A stretch of 64,000 nucleotides of DNA from Entomortierella parvispora (lineage: Eukaryota; Mortierellomycota; Mortierellomycetes; Mortierellales; Mortierellaceae), in the NCBI GenBank assembly GCA_963573315.1, contig OY752146.1:620001-684000 (forward strand), read 5' to 3'. How positions within the stretch are numbered: the stretch's first letter is position 1; the number at the start of each line of letters is the position of its first letter. The notes under the pieces are model-generated. The model had not been told where the DNA came from and ran no database searches. It saw only the letters and a list, made by a program, of their open reading frames with translations. Shown here one piece after another: positions 22,287-32,009 of this stretch. Position numbers and translations under genes: made by a program.

Positions 22287-23329
22287 TGTGGTGTAGTGGA
22301 TCCAGGTCCCAGATCCACGCGAGCGAGATAGAGAGAGTTATTTTTAGTATTTAGTTATTTTTTTATTTTTGTTCCTGTTTTCTGTTTTCTATAAAAAAGG
22401 GAGCAAAGTCCACTTTGCTCCTGGTTGCCTTTTCCCCTTACGATTCCCTCCTGTACCTTGTTGATCACCAGAACACCTCCCTTCTGCTCGTATCTGTCTC
22501 GCAGTTACCCTTGGCGTTGCTGCAATATTCAACCCCATCAGCCTTTGGACGCCGTTGCAATATACGAATCCCTGGGCCTTGACTGTTCCCTGGATATCCC
22601 CCAGACCTTTTGTGTTCCCTTGATCCTCCCTGCCCACTCTAGCAGCATATCCATCCGTGTGCCAGCCCTCCTTGATCAAGTCCTGTACCGCCCTCCGATC
22701 GCTCCGTAGGATCACCTGGACCCTCGCCTATCCGATATCAATTGGCCATTTGCGAGGTATACTTACGATGTCATATCTCTTCTGAGTGGACCTGTTATGA
22801 TCTTGGCAACCCACCCTGAGGCCTTCATTGGTGCTTGGGGACCAACCATCCTCCTCGTTATATCTCGGAGTCTCCTCTGAACCCTCAGTTAGGCGACCTT
22901 GTCCCCTTTCCCAGATAGAATCTCCTTTGCCTTGCTTTACTGACTAGATCCCATCCCATCCCCTGTGTTGTTATTAGTATAGTATAGTCGCCGTCGTGCT
23001 CTTAGCCTTGTAGTCTTTGTTCTCCTGTTTGGATCCCGTTAGGACCTGCCTGCTCTTCGGTATGTGGTCCTTGGTTTTCATCCAGTTCGTTCTACTTATC
23101 TTTTGATCCCTTTGCTGACTCTCTCTCCTTCCTGTTTATCTCCAGTACTATCTCCTTGAGACTGTATCTGATCATACAACAGCGTTGTGCCTGATTCCCT
23201 GTGGCCCTGAGAGCAAAGTCCCTATCAACTGTAAGCGACGATTTTTGTTAGTCATCTTTCTTCTCGTTATCAATTTCGCTTCCAGCTCATTGCTGACCTT
23301 AGACTATACTTACATTAGACAACATCACA
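22287..23329 (+). repeat. 5' LTR of family A copy 1
   Basis: Starts TGTGGTGTAG and ends ACATCACA. A TATA box, CTATAAAAAAGGG, lies near 22390. It is nearly identical to the LTRs at 29758-34455 (split) and 49336-50378. The LTR contains a 94-codon open frame of no evident meaning. Confidence 0.9.
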
Positions 23330-23464
23330 CCCGAAGCCAATTTGGTGGAGAACCTGGGCAAAAAACAAGCTCAACCGTCTGAGATTAAAAGAAGGCTCTG
23401 ATCATTCGAGAACAACTAGTGTCCCACATTTGAATCCAGCCCCACCCTGACAAACCAATCAACC

Positions 23465-24928
23465 ATGTCAGACAACGCCAGTAGTCAGGAACAACCATCC
23501 CCTGTGTTGGTCGATATGCGTATGGAAGGAGAAGTCCCGAACCACCTTCTCAACCAACCGCTGGATTCTACGACAGGCGGCCCCAATCACTTCGTGGCCA
23601 CGGAAAGAGAGGAGAGAGTCATTGAGAATGCAGTAAACCGGATCCTGAGAAGAATCGAGTTAATGACTGCAAACCAACATCCGAGATACGCGCAACCCTT
23701 CGACTCAGCCCCAGAAGCGGAGGAGCATTCTCCCCAACAACAATTTAGACCGAACACGAGATCACCCAACCTACGAGATGACGGAGCCCGTGAACCATGG
23801 GACCATCAATATCAGGATGCCCCCAGAGCGCATATGTCGCACATGGATTTCAAGGACAGAAAAGAGCCACGCGTTTGCTCGCACGGAAAGTTCAATCCAA
23901 AAAAGCACAAGGCAGAGGTATGGTTACGACAATATCAACTATGGGCTGGTACTCAATTCACCAACCTCAGCCCTGAGGCGCGTATTTCAAGAACCGTCGA
24001 GTCCTTTGGAGCTTCGATGGGGACCGACGAGACCCAATCCTGGTTTGTCCAACTCCTCCAAGCGACTCCCCGAGCTTACCCTGAGGCCATTTACCGAGAC
24101 TTCCGTCAAACCTTCATGTCCGTTCGCGATCAACTATTATCGGGTTCCCTAGTCTTGCTAGACAAGTGCAAACAAACCAAGAAGGAATCAGTGAAAGCAT
24201 TTAACAACCGCTTCTCTATCCTGAACCGCCAATATCTGGAGGCAACACTTCAAGGACAAGGGGTATATGACGAGGCAGGCGTTCGAAGGGCTTATCTCAA
24301 GAATCTCTTCTTACCGGACATCGCCAGGAGGATTCACCACGGGGACAACCTAGATTGGATGATGGCCCAGGCCGATAAATGTGCCCTCAAGATGTACGAG
24401 CTGTATTTAGCCCGCCATGATGACGAATCGGACGAATCAAGCGATGAGGAAGAATCACCCGAAGACGAGGATGAAGCCGAAGCTAGCAGCACCATTAAGA
24501 AGACTCCCACCGATGATAGAAAGACGACCGGGACCAAATCCACGACTGTCACAACCTCCAGGGCTGGTACTACCTCGACAACTACCAACAAGGATAAGAC
24601 CGACCTGAAGAACTCTGTATCCAAGGACGAGTTTGATCACCTCTCTCGAGAAATGGAACGCATGAAGATTCTTATCAGCAAGGGTAATCGATCCATCCCT
24701 AGGCCCGCCGGGCCTCCCACCACTCGATACTCTGGCGAGAAGAGTGCCCCGGAGGTTAGACAATGCTACAATTGTCAGCAGACAGGGCATTTAGCACGAG
24801 ACTGTCCTGCTCCGAAGACAAACCAGACTCTGTTGGTTGAGTCCATGATTGACAACGGTATTGGCGTGGAAGACTTCAACGTTCGCTGTTACTACTTTGG
24901 ATACGTTGAGGTTGAGATGGATTTTTAG
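23465..24928 (+). CDS. gag: Gag polyprotein, family A
   Basis: Nucleocapsid-type structural protein of 487 residues that packages the element RNA. The retrotransposon gag core lies at about residues 140-300 (VWLRQYQLWAGTQFTNLSPE, FRQTFMSVRDQLL), followed by an acidic Asp/Glu/Ser stretch and a CCHC zinc knuckle, CYNCQQTGHLARDC, at about 437-450. The start was chosen at ATG 23465, 136 bp after the LTR. The last codons GAT TTT TAG form a run in which a -1 slip on TTT would pass the stop into the protease frame. Confidence 0.88.
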   Translation: MSDNASSQEQPSPVLVDMRMEGEVPNHLLNQPLDSTTGGPNHFVATEREERVIENAVNRILRRIELMTANQHPRYAQPFDSAPEAEEHSPQQQFRPNTRSPNLRDDGAREPWDHQYQDAPRAHMSHMDFKDRKEPRVCSHGKFNPKKHKAEVWLRQYQLWAGTQFTNLSPEARISRTVESFGASMGTDETQSWFVQLLQATPRAYPEAIYRDFRQTFMSVRDQLLSGSLVLLDKCKQTKKESVKAFNNRFSILNRQYLEATLQGQGVYDEAGVRRAYLKNLFLPDIARRIHHGDNLDWMMAQADKCALKMYELYLARHDDESDESSDEEESPEDEDEAEASSTIKKTPTDDRKTTGTKSTTVTTSRAGTTSTTTNKDKTDLKNSVSKDEFDHLSREMERMKILISKGNRSIPRPAGPPTTRYSGEKSAPEVRQCYNCQQTGHLARDCPAPKTNQTLLVESMIDNGIGVEDFNVRCYYFGYVEVEMDF

Positions 24929-26733
24929 AAGGGGACCATGGAACTACTCCAAGCCATGAACCCCCTGACCCTATCCATGGAGAAACGTTAGAAGAAGAAG
25001 AAGCAAACGTGTTGGTAGCAGCTCGCTCCTCCCCACGCAATCCAACCAACTCATTACCTTACGCAAAAGCACCGCCGCCTAGAGGTATACCCCGACCGAC
25101 CGCTTCCGCCCAGGTCCTAAAGCAACCCCCGGCTTTGACCAACCGCCTCGGCCCTCCCAGCATGCATCGCCCGAAGACCATTCAACATGCTGAATCCAAG
25201 ACATCCACGATGGATGTAGATCCTCCTTCTCGACGAGAGATGATGACCGCCGTCGAGATCCCTGTCCGTCCCAAGAGTAATGTGACGTTTGCGGTCGAGG
25301 GCCCATCTGCTGCGGAAAACCTGGCCCGGCTCGAACGTACAATCGCTGCCCAGAACGCAATCAAGGCGCAGAGGGACAATGGACAAGCCAAGAGAGATGA
25401 GAAGGAGGAGGATGAGGTGGATGGAGGCTTGCGAAGGATGATGGTTCCCCCGAGGGAGGGTCGAAAAGCAATGGCGGCAAGAAAAGTGAATGGAGATGGA
25501 GATGCTGGCCCGAGCATGAGTGCGTCAGCAGGACCGAAGAACACTTGGGACGAAAAAGACCGAGCTAAGCCACCCCCGCACACTGGAACAAAAAAGAAAT
25601 CAGAGAGCAGCAAGAGCCAAAAAGGGAAAGAGGACAGCAAAAAAGGGACGGACAAGAAAAAGAAATCTGGCCGGACACGCGAGTCGGACGAGGCATTTCT
25701 AAAGTCTCTTCCCAACCCCATCGTCTTGCAGTTGAACCAACAGCCGTTTGACATCCGTCAGTGCTTAAGGACCACTAAGGTTGAGGGTCTTACCATCGGT
25801 CAACTAATGGAGTTATCCCCCAGCATCCGCCGAACCGTTCAAGCATCGTTGAAGACTGTACCGCGTGAGGAGCGAATTTTACTCAGTGAAGAATATCCGT
25901 CCCTGCCCCTCGGGGAGTCTGAAGCGGAAGAGTTGCGTGTATTTTTGAATCGTGTTGAACGATCAAAGACAGACACTCATGGATTCCGAGCCGCAATTAT
26001 GGGAACCAAGTGCGATATCTTACTTGATGGAGGATCTTGCGTCAATGTCATCCGTCGCGGGTTCTTGGAGCAGATTGGCATCACCAACCACACTCCATAT
26101 TCGTCGTTTACTTTGAAAGGGTTGACGGGGAATGCAGGCGTGGCTGGAGAGGCACCGAGCGTGCCTATCGATATCCAAGGTATCATGATCCCGGCCGGTT
26201 GTGTGATCGTCGAGTCCGTCGACTTCAATATTCTGTTGGGTCGTCCTTTCCTTGAAGCCTGTGGAGGATATACAGATTGGGCCACCGCCGTTACTAGTTT
26301 GCAAATACAAGGCTTCAAGATCGTGATCGATGGACGTGCTCGAACCACCCCGAAAGTCTCTCGTCTCCCCATCCAAGATAAACAACAGGACCCGGTGATA
26401 GAAACAAGTGAAGAGGGTGACACCGCGGTTCATCAGACGAGTCGGACACAGATGAGGAGGATTCTTCGACCGACGACAAAGAAAACGACGACGAAGGGTA
26501 TGCCCTACTCATTCGAAGCATTCAGGAGGGCAAGGTTGAGCGGACTGATGCGCGACAACTCAAGAAGGACGATGAGAATGAGGAGATCGTCAATTGTTGG
26601 TTCTTGCGCGCCGTCTTCCCTGATCCCCCTGCCTTGGATGGACGACAACCCACCTCTTGTTTGTCAATTTCAGATTCTTCGGATACGGCCTCATCGAAGA
26701 TCAGCGATCCTATGTTTGATGCGGCCCCGATAA
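24925..26733 (+). CDS. Protease-region polyprotein, family A (in -1 frame to gag)
   Basis: Open in the -1 frame relative to gag from the gag stop onward; the first ATG is at 25009. A long basic, Lys-rich linker precedes a retropepsin-like aspartic protease with active site LLDGGSCVNVI (about 26030), where the usual D-T/S-G is D-G-G, and a later ILLGRPFLEACGG. From about 26421 the acidic, plausible coding frame continues in the next -1 frame, so the last roughly 100 codons of this frame are probably not used. Confidence 0.75.
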   Translation, partial: LEGDHGTTPSHEPPDPIHGETLEEEEANVLVAARSSPRNPTNSLPYAKAPPPRGIPRPTASAQVLKQPPALTNRLGPPSMHRPKTIQHAESKTSTMDVDPPSRREMMTAVEIPVRPKSNVTFAVEGPSAAENLARLERTIAAQNAIKAQRDNGQAKRDEKEEDEVDGGLRRMMVPPREGRKAMAARKVNGDGDAGPSMSASAGPKNTWDEKDRAKPPPHTGTKKKSESSKSQKGKEDSKKGTDKKKKSGRTRESDEAFLKSLPNPIVLQLNQQPFDIRQCLRTTKVEGLTIGQLMELSPSIRRTVQASLKTVPREERILLSEEYPSLPLGESEAEELRVFLNRVERSKTDTHGFRAAIMGTKCDILLDGGSCVNVIRRGFLEQIGITNHTPYSSFTLKGLTGNAGVAGEAPSVPIDIQGIMIPAGCVIVESVDFNILLGRPFLEACGGYTDWATAVTSLQIQGFKIVIDGRARTTPKVSRLPIQDKQQDPVIETSEEGDTAVHQTSRTQMRRILRPTTKKTTTKGMPYSFEAFRRARLSGLMRDNSRRTMRMRRSSIVGSCAPSSLIPLPWMDDNPPLVCQFQILRIRPHRRSAILCLMRPR

Positions 26734-29660
26734 TGGTCAACAATTCATACGGATTTCATTTGGAGGCTCCCCGCTGTCGTGATCGTTTGACTAACACCCC
26801 GGTCATATTGTTGCCCGGCCTGGAGGAGCGATCAGTATACGTGGGAGATATCCAAGAGGTTCACGACAACTTGCCTGAAATCCAACGCATTTTTCAGGAG
26901 CACCAGGAGTGTTTTCCCAAGGAAGGGGAGATGTCTAGGACGTTGGATGCAGATATGTTGGAAGCCCCTGCCTCTTTTCACCTCAAACCTGGGTCCAAAT
27001 TTCCGCGCGCATATAACAAAAAATACTCGCCCGGACAAATTGCGACCTTGTGCGAGTATCGAGACCAGATGGTCAGGGCTGGAAAAATGAGGCGATCTGG
27101 CTCACCTGCTTCTTGCAACCCTCTCCTGATTCAGAAGAAGGATGGATCTTATCGGGTGTGCATTAATTTTATCCCTGTCAACAAATTAATTGCCCCCATG
27201 GCCTGGCCCTTACCGGACCCTATCACTGAGATATACAAGCTGCAAGGATGCGAATTCTTATCTTTTTGGGATTGCAAGGACGGATACCTCCAATCGCCCA
27301 TTGCCGAAGACAGTCGCTTTCTCACCGCCGTTGCTTTCCCAGACGGACTGTACGAGTACAATGTATTACCGATGGGCCTCATTGACTCCATGCAATGGTA
27401 CACTCGACACATGGGCGAGGTCTTTAATTCTATCAAGGATCGACTCAGCAATTTTGTGGACGACATGGCTACCGGAGATGCCAAATTCCCCCTTCATTTT
27501 CGGACTGTGGAAGAAGTGTTGGTGCGGATGGATGAGTTCAATGGATCGTTCTCTGGCAAGAAATCAGCATTTTTTGTGAAGCAGCGCGAGTTTTTGGGAC
27601 GGATCGTCGGGAATGATCATATCTCGGCCGACCCAAAGAAGCTATCCAAGATGGAATATTGGCCGGTTCCGCAAAATGTGACAGAGTTGCGCGGATTTGT
27701 CGGGTTTGCCTTATTCCTCTGCGATTTCATATCCAACTTTTCTGCCATGGCTGCTCCACTCTTCCCGCTGTACAAATTGCACAAGGATCCCAAGGCCTTT
27801 GTCGACAAATGGTTGTCAGACCCCAAGTATACAGAAGCCTTTCGTGCCATTCAAATCGCTCTGGTTACTGCTCCGGTTTTGGTCATGATGGATCATAGAC
27901 GCCCAGTTATTATTTCGGCCGACACCTCAGATTTTGCTTCTGGCCATGTAATTGCACACTGTCTGCACCCCGAAGATGATGAGCGGATTGATATCCATGT
28001 CAAGTATCAGCCGATAGTGTTTGGGAGCCGAAAATTATCTGGGGCCGAGTCAAGATATTTCGCCACTGAGCGTGAGCTGTTAGGATTGGTGTACTGCTTA
28101 ACCAAGCATAGCCATCTGTTGGAGGGAAAGGAGATTCATGTCTTCATCGATCATCGAGCGTTGTTATATCTGCACAACCTCTCTTCCAAAAGTGCACGCC
28201 TCACTCGATGGACCTTCATCATTGCTCAGTTCAGGATCACCATCCACCATCGTCCGGGGCGAGATATGAAAGACTCGGATCCGCTCTCCCGTATTCATCA
28301 TAAGAACATCACGGGTGAAGATTTGCCAGACATAGGAATGGAGGATGCAATGGAGATGGAGGAGAACAAGCGGCTTATGAGGACTATGCTGATTTCAGAG
28401 GATCAGGAGCCTTTTGTTTCGATTGTGGCAGCTTTGCAAGGGGACCCATTGACATATTTGGATAAGGTCACTAGGGGGAAGATCATGAGCATGCTTCCCA
28501 AGTACTTTGTCACTCAAGGGCGTTTATTTAAACGCACATCTGGTGGTAGCCCACGCCAGTATGTACCACCAGGTGAAGTTTTGAGCGTGCTGGAGAACAC
28601 TCATGGATCTACTGTCATGGGTCATCTCGGAGTGGTCGCAACATATACACTCATTGCCGAAGGGTACTTCTGGCCGGGCATGTACGCAGACGTTAAGAAG
28701 CACCTTTCGACTTGCGACGCTTGTCAACGCTTTCAAACGCGCGATCCAACACGATATCGTTTCCATCGTTTGCCGCCACCTCAAACGATCTTCCATACCT
28801 TGGGCCTGGATGCAGTTGGACCCTTACCGATGTCTAATGGCAAGCGGTTTGTTTTGAATATGGTGGATTATCTCTCTGGATGGGTTGTATCTGTCGCCCT
28901 TGCTTCTTTAGCAGGAAATATTATCGTCCGGACTGTAGAAAAGCATTGGGCTCGACAATATGGATACCCCCATCGCATCATCACGGACAATGGATCATCT
29001 CTATCTGCGGGAGCCTTCAAGGAGTGGTGTATCAATCATGAAATCGATCTCGACCCTGCTTCTGCATATCATCCAGAGACCAATGGAATGGTGGAGCGAT
29101 ATAACGGTTTTATGGTACGACAATTGGCTCGTATCATTCAGCATGATGGTTTGGCTGAGAGTGCCTGGGCTACTATCTTGGACCGTGTTACATGGACTTG
29201 GAGAACTCAGATCAAGCAGACTAGAGGCGTATCTCCTTTCGAAATCCTCTTTGGTCAACGAGCTCGCCTCCCATGGGATATAGATCACACTCGGAAGATG
29301 GATATGAATGAACGCGAGGAAGTCGACGAGGAGAGACGTGAGATCTTGGAAGTTTTGCGTGCTGAAGTTCATCAGAGGATTATTAATGAACACAAGTGGT
29401 CCACTGAAGCTGCTGATCTACCCCTCCCTCGGAAATATGAGGTCGGAGACGAGGTCTTGGTCCATCAGTCCGCACTTCTGAAGCAATGGAGTGGCAAGCT
29501 ATCACCTCGTTGGAAGGGCCCTTTAACCATCTTCGAAGCTTTGCCTGGAGGTGCCTATCGATTGGGCGAGAAGGTTGAGGGGCAATGGCATCGATATTTT
29601 GGAGGTCGCCCTGTCAACCATGCTCGTCTTAAGCCTTACAAACGTGACACCCAGGATTAA
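26421..29660 (+). CDS. pol: Reverse transcriptase - RNase H - integrase, family A
   Basis: The frame is open from 26421 (just after a TGA) to a TAA at 29660. The RT shows LIQKKDGSYRVCINFIPVNK, LPMGLIDS and the catalytic box as FVDD. RNase H follows (SADTSDFASG, TERELLGLVYCLTKH, DHRALLYL). The integrase has the HHCC finger (H-x3-G...C-DACQRF) and the DDE core (LGLDAVGPLP, IITDNGSSLS, HPETNGMVERYN), ending in a GPF/Y-like RWKGPLTIF module. There is no chromodomain. It is expressed presumably by frameshift from the protease frame. Confidence 0.9.
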   Translation, partial: HRGSSDESDTDEEDSSTDDKENDDEGYALLIRSIQEGKVERTDARQLKKDDENEEIVNCWFLRAVFPDPPALDGRQPTSCLSISDSSDTASSKISDPMFDAAPIMVNNSYGFHLEAPRCRDRLTNTPVILLPGLEERSVYVGDIQEVHDNLPEIQRIFQEHQECFPKEGEMSRTLDADMLEAPASFHLKPGSKFPRAYNKKYSPGQIATLCEYRDQMVRAGKMRRSGSPASCNPLLIQKKDGSYRVCINFIPVNKLIAPMAWPLPDPITEIYKLQGCEFLSFWDCKDGYLQSPIAEDSRFLTAVAFPDGLYEYNVLPMGLIDSMQWYTRHMGEVFNSIKDRLSNFVDDMATGDAKFPLHFRTVEEVLVRMDEFNGSFSGKKSAFFVKQREFLGRIVGNDHISADPKKLSKMEYWPVPQNVTELRGFVGFALFLCDFISNFSAMAAPLFPLYKLHKDPKAFVDKWLSDPKYTEAFRAIQIALVTAPVLVMMDHRRPVIISADTSDFASGHVIAHCLHPEDDERIDIHVKYQPIVFGSRKLSGAESRYFATERELLGLVYCLTKHSHLLEGKEIHVFIDHRALLYLHNLSSKSARLTRWTFIIAQFRITIHHRPGRDMKDSDPLSRIHHKNITGEDLPDIGMEDAMEMEENKRLMRTMLISEDQEPFVSIVAALQGDPLTYLDKVTRGKIMSMLPKYFVTQGRLFKRTSGGSPRQYVPPGEVLSVLENTHGSTVMGHLGVVATYTLIAEGYFWPGMYADVKKHLSTCDACQRFQTRDPTRYRFHRLPPPQTIFHTLGLDAVGPLPMSNGKRFVLNMVDYLSGWVVSVALASLAGNIIVRTVEKHWARQYGYPHRIITDNGSSLSAGAFKEWCINHEIDLDPASAYHPETNGMVERYNGFMVRQLARIIQHDGLAESAWATILDRVTWTWRTQIKQTRGVSPFEILFGQRARLPWDIDHTRKMDMNEREEVDEERREILEVLRAEVHQRIINEHKWSTEAADLPLPRKYEVGDEVLVHQSALLKQWSGKLSPRWKGPLTIFEALPGGAYRLGEKVEGQWHRYFGGRPVNHARLKPYKRDTQD

Positions 29661-30202
29661 ATAGATCTGGAGGACGCCTTTGGGGATCAGCTTCCCTAGA
29701 GACACTCGCTGGCTTGCTCTCACATAAGACGATGTGAGAAAGAGACCCTGGGATCGGTGTGGTGTAGTGGATCCAGGTCCCAGATCCACGCGAGCGAGAT
29801 AGAGAGAGTTATTTTTAGTATTTAGTTATTTTTTTATTTTTTTTCCTGTTTTCTGTTTTCTATAAAAAAGGGAGCAAAGTCCACTTTGCTCCTGGTTGCC
29901 TTTTCCCCTTACGATTCCCTCCTGTACCTTGTTGATCACCAGAACACCTCCCTTCTGCTCGTATCTGTCTCGCAGTTACCCTTGGCGTTGCTGCAATATT
30001 CAACCCCATCAGCCTTTGGACGCCGTTGCAATATACGAATCCCTGGGCCTTGACTGTTCCCTGGATATCCCCCAGACCTTTTGTGTTCCCTTGATCCTCC
30101 CTGCCCACTCTCGCAACATATCCATCCGTGTGCCAGCCCTCCTTGATCAAGTCCTGTACCGCCCTCCGAGCGCTCCGTAGGATCACCTGGACCCTCGCCT
30201 AT

Positions 30203-30698
30203 GGCGACCTTTCAAGGACAATATCCCCGGCAAGGTTTTTAAAAAGCATCCAATGTCCTTCAAGGCTGACTTGAGTAGCAAAAGTTGACGTACACCCCTT
30301 AACCTCGCGAGGGAAGTATTGCTCGAAGCGTAAACAAGCAAGAGAAACCCTTCACCAATGTACTTTCCATCTGCTCTCAAAGGCGAATAAGAGGTGTGAA
30401 AGGCAAAATGGTTGAAGTAGCACGTCCAAGAAGTACAGTGGCGAGATTTGCAACGAAGGATTTAATTCAGTGGCAAAAGATGGCATTCAAGCTGCAATTG
30501 TGCAAAAATGTCGACACTCTTTCGCTTCTACGATGGTTTGATAAAACTGCATGGACTTGTTGCAAGAATTATCACAAACACTCGCTTTACATGGCGCAAG
30601 ATGGACGAATACTCTTGGTCAATGGTAGCAATGGATCTCGTCAAACGGTCCAAAGATGCCAAAGACAACGTATTTGCCCGTGGAGTTGAAAGGTCGCC
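30203..30698. repeat. 496-bp terminal unit (left) of DDE transposon copy A
   Basis: Begins GGCGACCTTTCAA and ends TTGAAAGGTCGCC (13-bp inverted termini). It appears identical to 33360-33855. It holds a decayed coding stretch ending DAKDNVFARGVERSP, whose last codons are the terminal inverted repeat itself. Confidence 0.93.
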
Positions 30699-30806
30699 TT
30701 GGTGATAAAGCAAAGCAGCATACTCCCCTTGAGTGGACTGAGAAGAATTGGTAGAGGAACTACTATTACGTTCATCTTCTACGGATACTCTTCCCAACGA
30801 AAGAAC

Positions 30807-31904
30807 CTACTCTTCGCATTCATCCTCAGTTTCCACTGTTACTTTACGACGAATGGACTTGGACTTTGGTGGTTCTTCATCCTCACTCGAGTCCTCATCC
30901 TCACTCGTGTCCTCATCCTCACTCGTGTCCTCATCCTCGCTCATGTCTTCATCGTCACTCGTGTCTTCATCGTCACTCGTTTCCTCATCCTCACTCGTTT
31001 CTTCTTCATCTTGCAATCTCTTCACGAAATCCTCACGGTCATCATCGTTCATGGAGGACAACCCCATGACAAAGACGATTTTTCGCTCCTTAGGAGTCAT
31101 CGGTTGCATTTCCTCGTCACCTGCTAGAACCTCAGGAGTTACCAACCCATAGACCAAATCTTCTCCTCGTACCTTGAGGATGAGCTTGTTGTTGACAACG
31201 TAGTTCGTAGAGTACTCAAACAGCTCATTCCATTCCATCCATGTCTTTTTCTTTGGCATCGCATCCTTCGTTGAGGTCATGTTGAAGACCTTGGAACTCA
31301 TCGCAAGTTGTTCACCATTTTCATCGTCACTGCTCTCCACTTTGGACCGCGTCTTGGAACTCTTGCGATCCATCTTCCTTTGAGGTGCCTCTTCCTCACT
31401 GCTTTCTTCCGAGTCCACCACTTCCTTTGGTGTATGAGGCTGCGTCTTGGTACGCCTTTTGGTTCTTTTGGGTGCCTCATCATTGGCAGCATCTTCGTCA
31501 TAGCCCACATAATCGGGATGAAGAGGCCACTTGCTCGGATCGAGCTTTGGTTGCACCTTCTCTCTTTTTTCTTTGCGATTTTGTGCTTGATCTCCATGCC
31601 TCCAGCAATATTCTTCGCCAATCTTCGCGACACTACCGCAAGAAGCACCTTTGTTGGTGGCGCCTTTGCACTTGCGCCTGGGGTCGTGTACATGGCACTT
31701 GTATCCTTCTCCGTGAACCACTTTCATGCAAGTACGCTTGGACTTGCACTTGGCTCCACAGAAGTGGAACTTCTCAACCTCGTCGTCGTCAACGAGGGCA
31801 GTAAAAATCTTCTTTACATCTTTCATGGTTATATCCATTCCTTTGTTAGTGCAAAGCTGCTCGATAGCTTTGGAAACTAGCTCAATGGTCAACTGAACGT
31901 ACAT
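30807..31904 (-). CDS. Cys/His-rich acidic accessory protein of the DDE transposon
   Basis: A protein of about 365 residues from ATG at 31904, close downstream of the transposase on the same strand. Residues about 45-115 form a Cys/His cluster (FCGAKCKSKRTC, YKCHVHDP, CKGATNKGASCG, EEYCWRHG), resembling the small 'C-x-G-T-x-x-G-x-x-C...YC-x-x-H' zinc modules. The middle is Lys/Arg-rich (KRTKRRTKTQ), and the tail is a long Glu/Asp-Ser repeat (T-S-E/D-D-E-D units) ending KSKSIRRKV. It could be the DNA-binding or nuclear-import partner of the transposase, by analogy with two-gene Harbinger elements; that role is inference. Copy B encodes the same protein. Confidence 0.8.
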   Translation of the reverse strand: MYVQLTIELVSKAIEQLCTNKGMDITMKDVKKIFTALVDDDEVEKFHFCGAKCKSKRTCMKVVHGEGYKCHVHDPRRKCKGATNKGASCGSVAKIGEEYCWRHGDQAQNRKEKREKVQPKLDPSKWPLHPDYVGYDEDAANDEAPKRTKRRTKTQPHTPKEVVDSEESSEEEAPQRKMDRKSSKTRSKVESSDDENGEQLAMSSKVFNMTSTKDAMPKKKTWMEWNELFEYSTNYVVNNKLILKVRGEDLVYGLVTPEVLAGDEEMQPMTPKERKIVFVMGLSSMNDDDREDFVKRLQDEEETSEDEETSDDEDTSDDEDMSEDEDTSEDEDTSEDEDSSEDEEPPKSKSIRRKVTVETEDECEE

Positions 31905-32009
31905 TGTTGTTTTGAATGCGATGTGAGGTGTGATACCTTGCACTGGCTCGCCAAAGACCACTTGATCAATTACCACCCAATCTTGGTTTTTTAAAAAGTC
32001 TCATCCCTA

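Noticed and set aside
22425-22709. 94-codon frame repeated at 29896 and 49474
   Set aside because: It lies inside the family A LTR and is repeated only because the LTR is. No domain, and LTR bases upstream of it hold the TATA box.
30708-31880. Plus-strand His/Ser/Leu-rich frames opposite the accessory protein
   Set aside because: Mirror images of the Glu/Asp-Ser repeat; the minus-strand protein has a Cys/His module and is conserved in both transposon copies.
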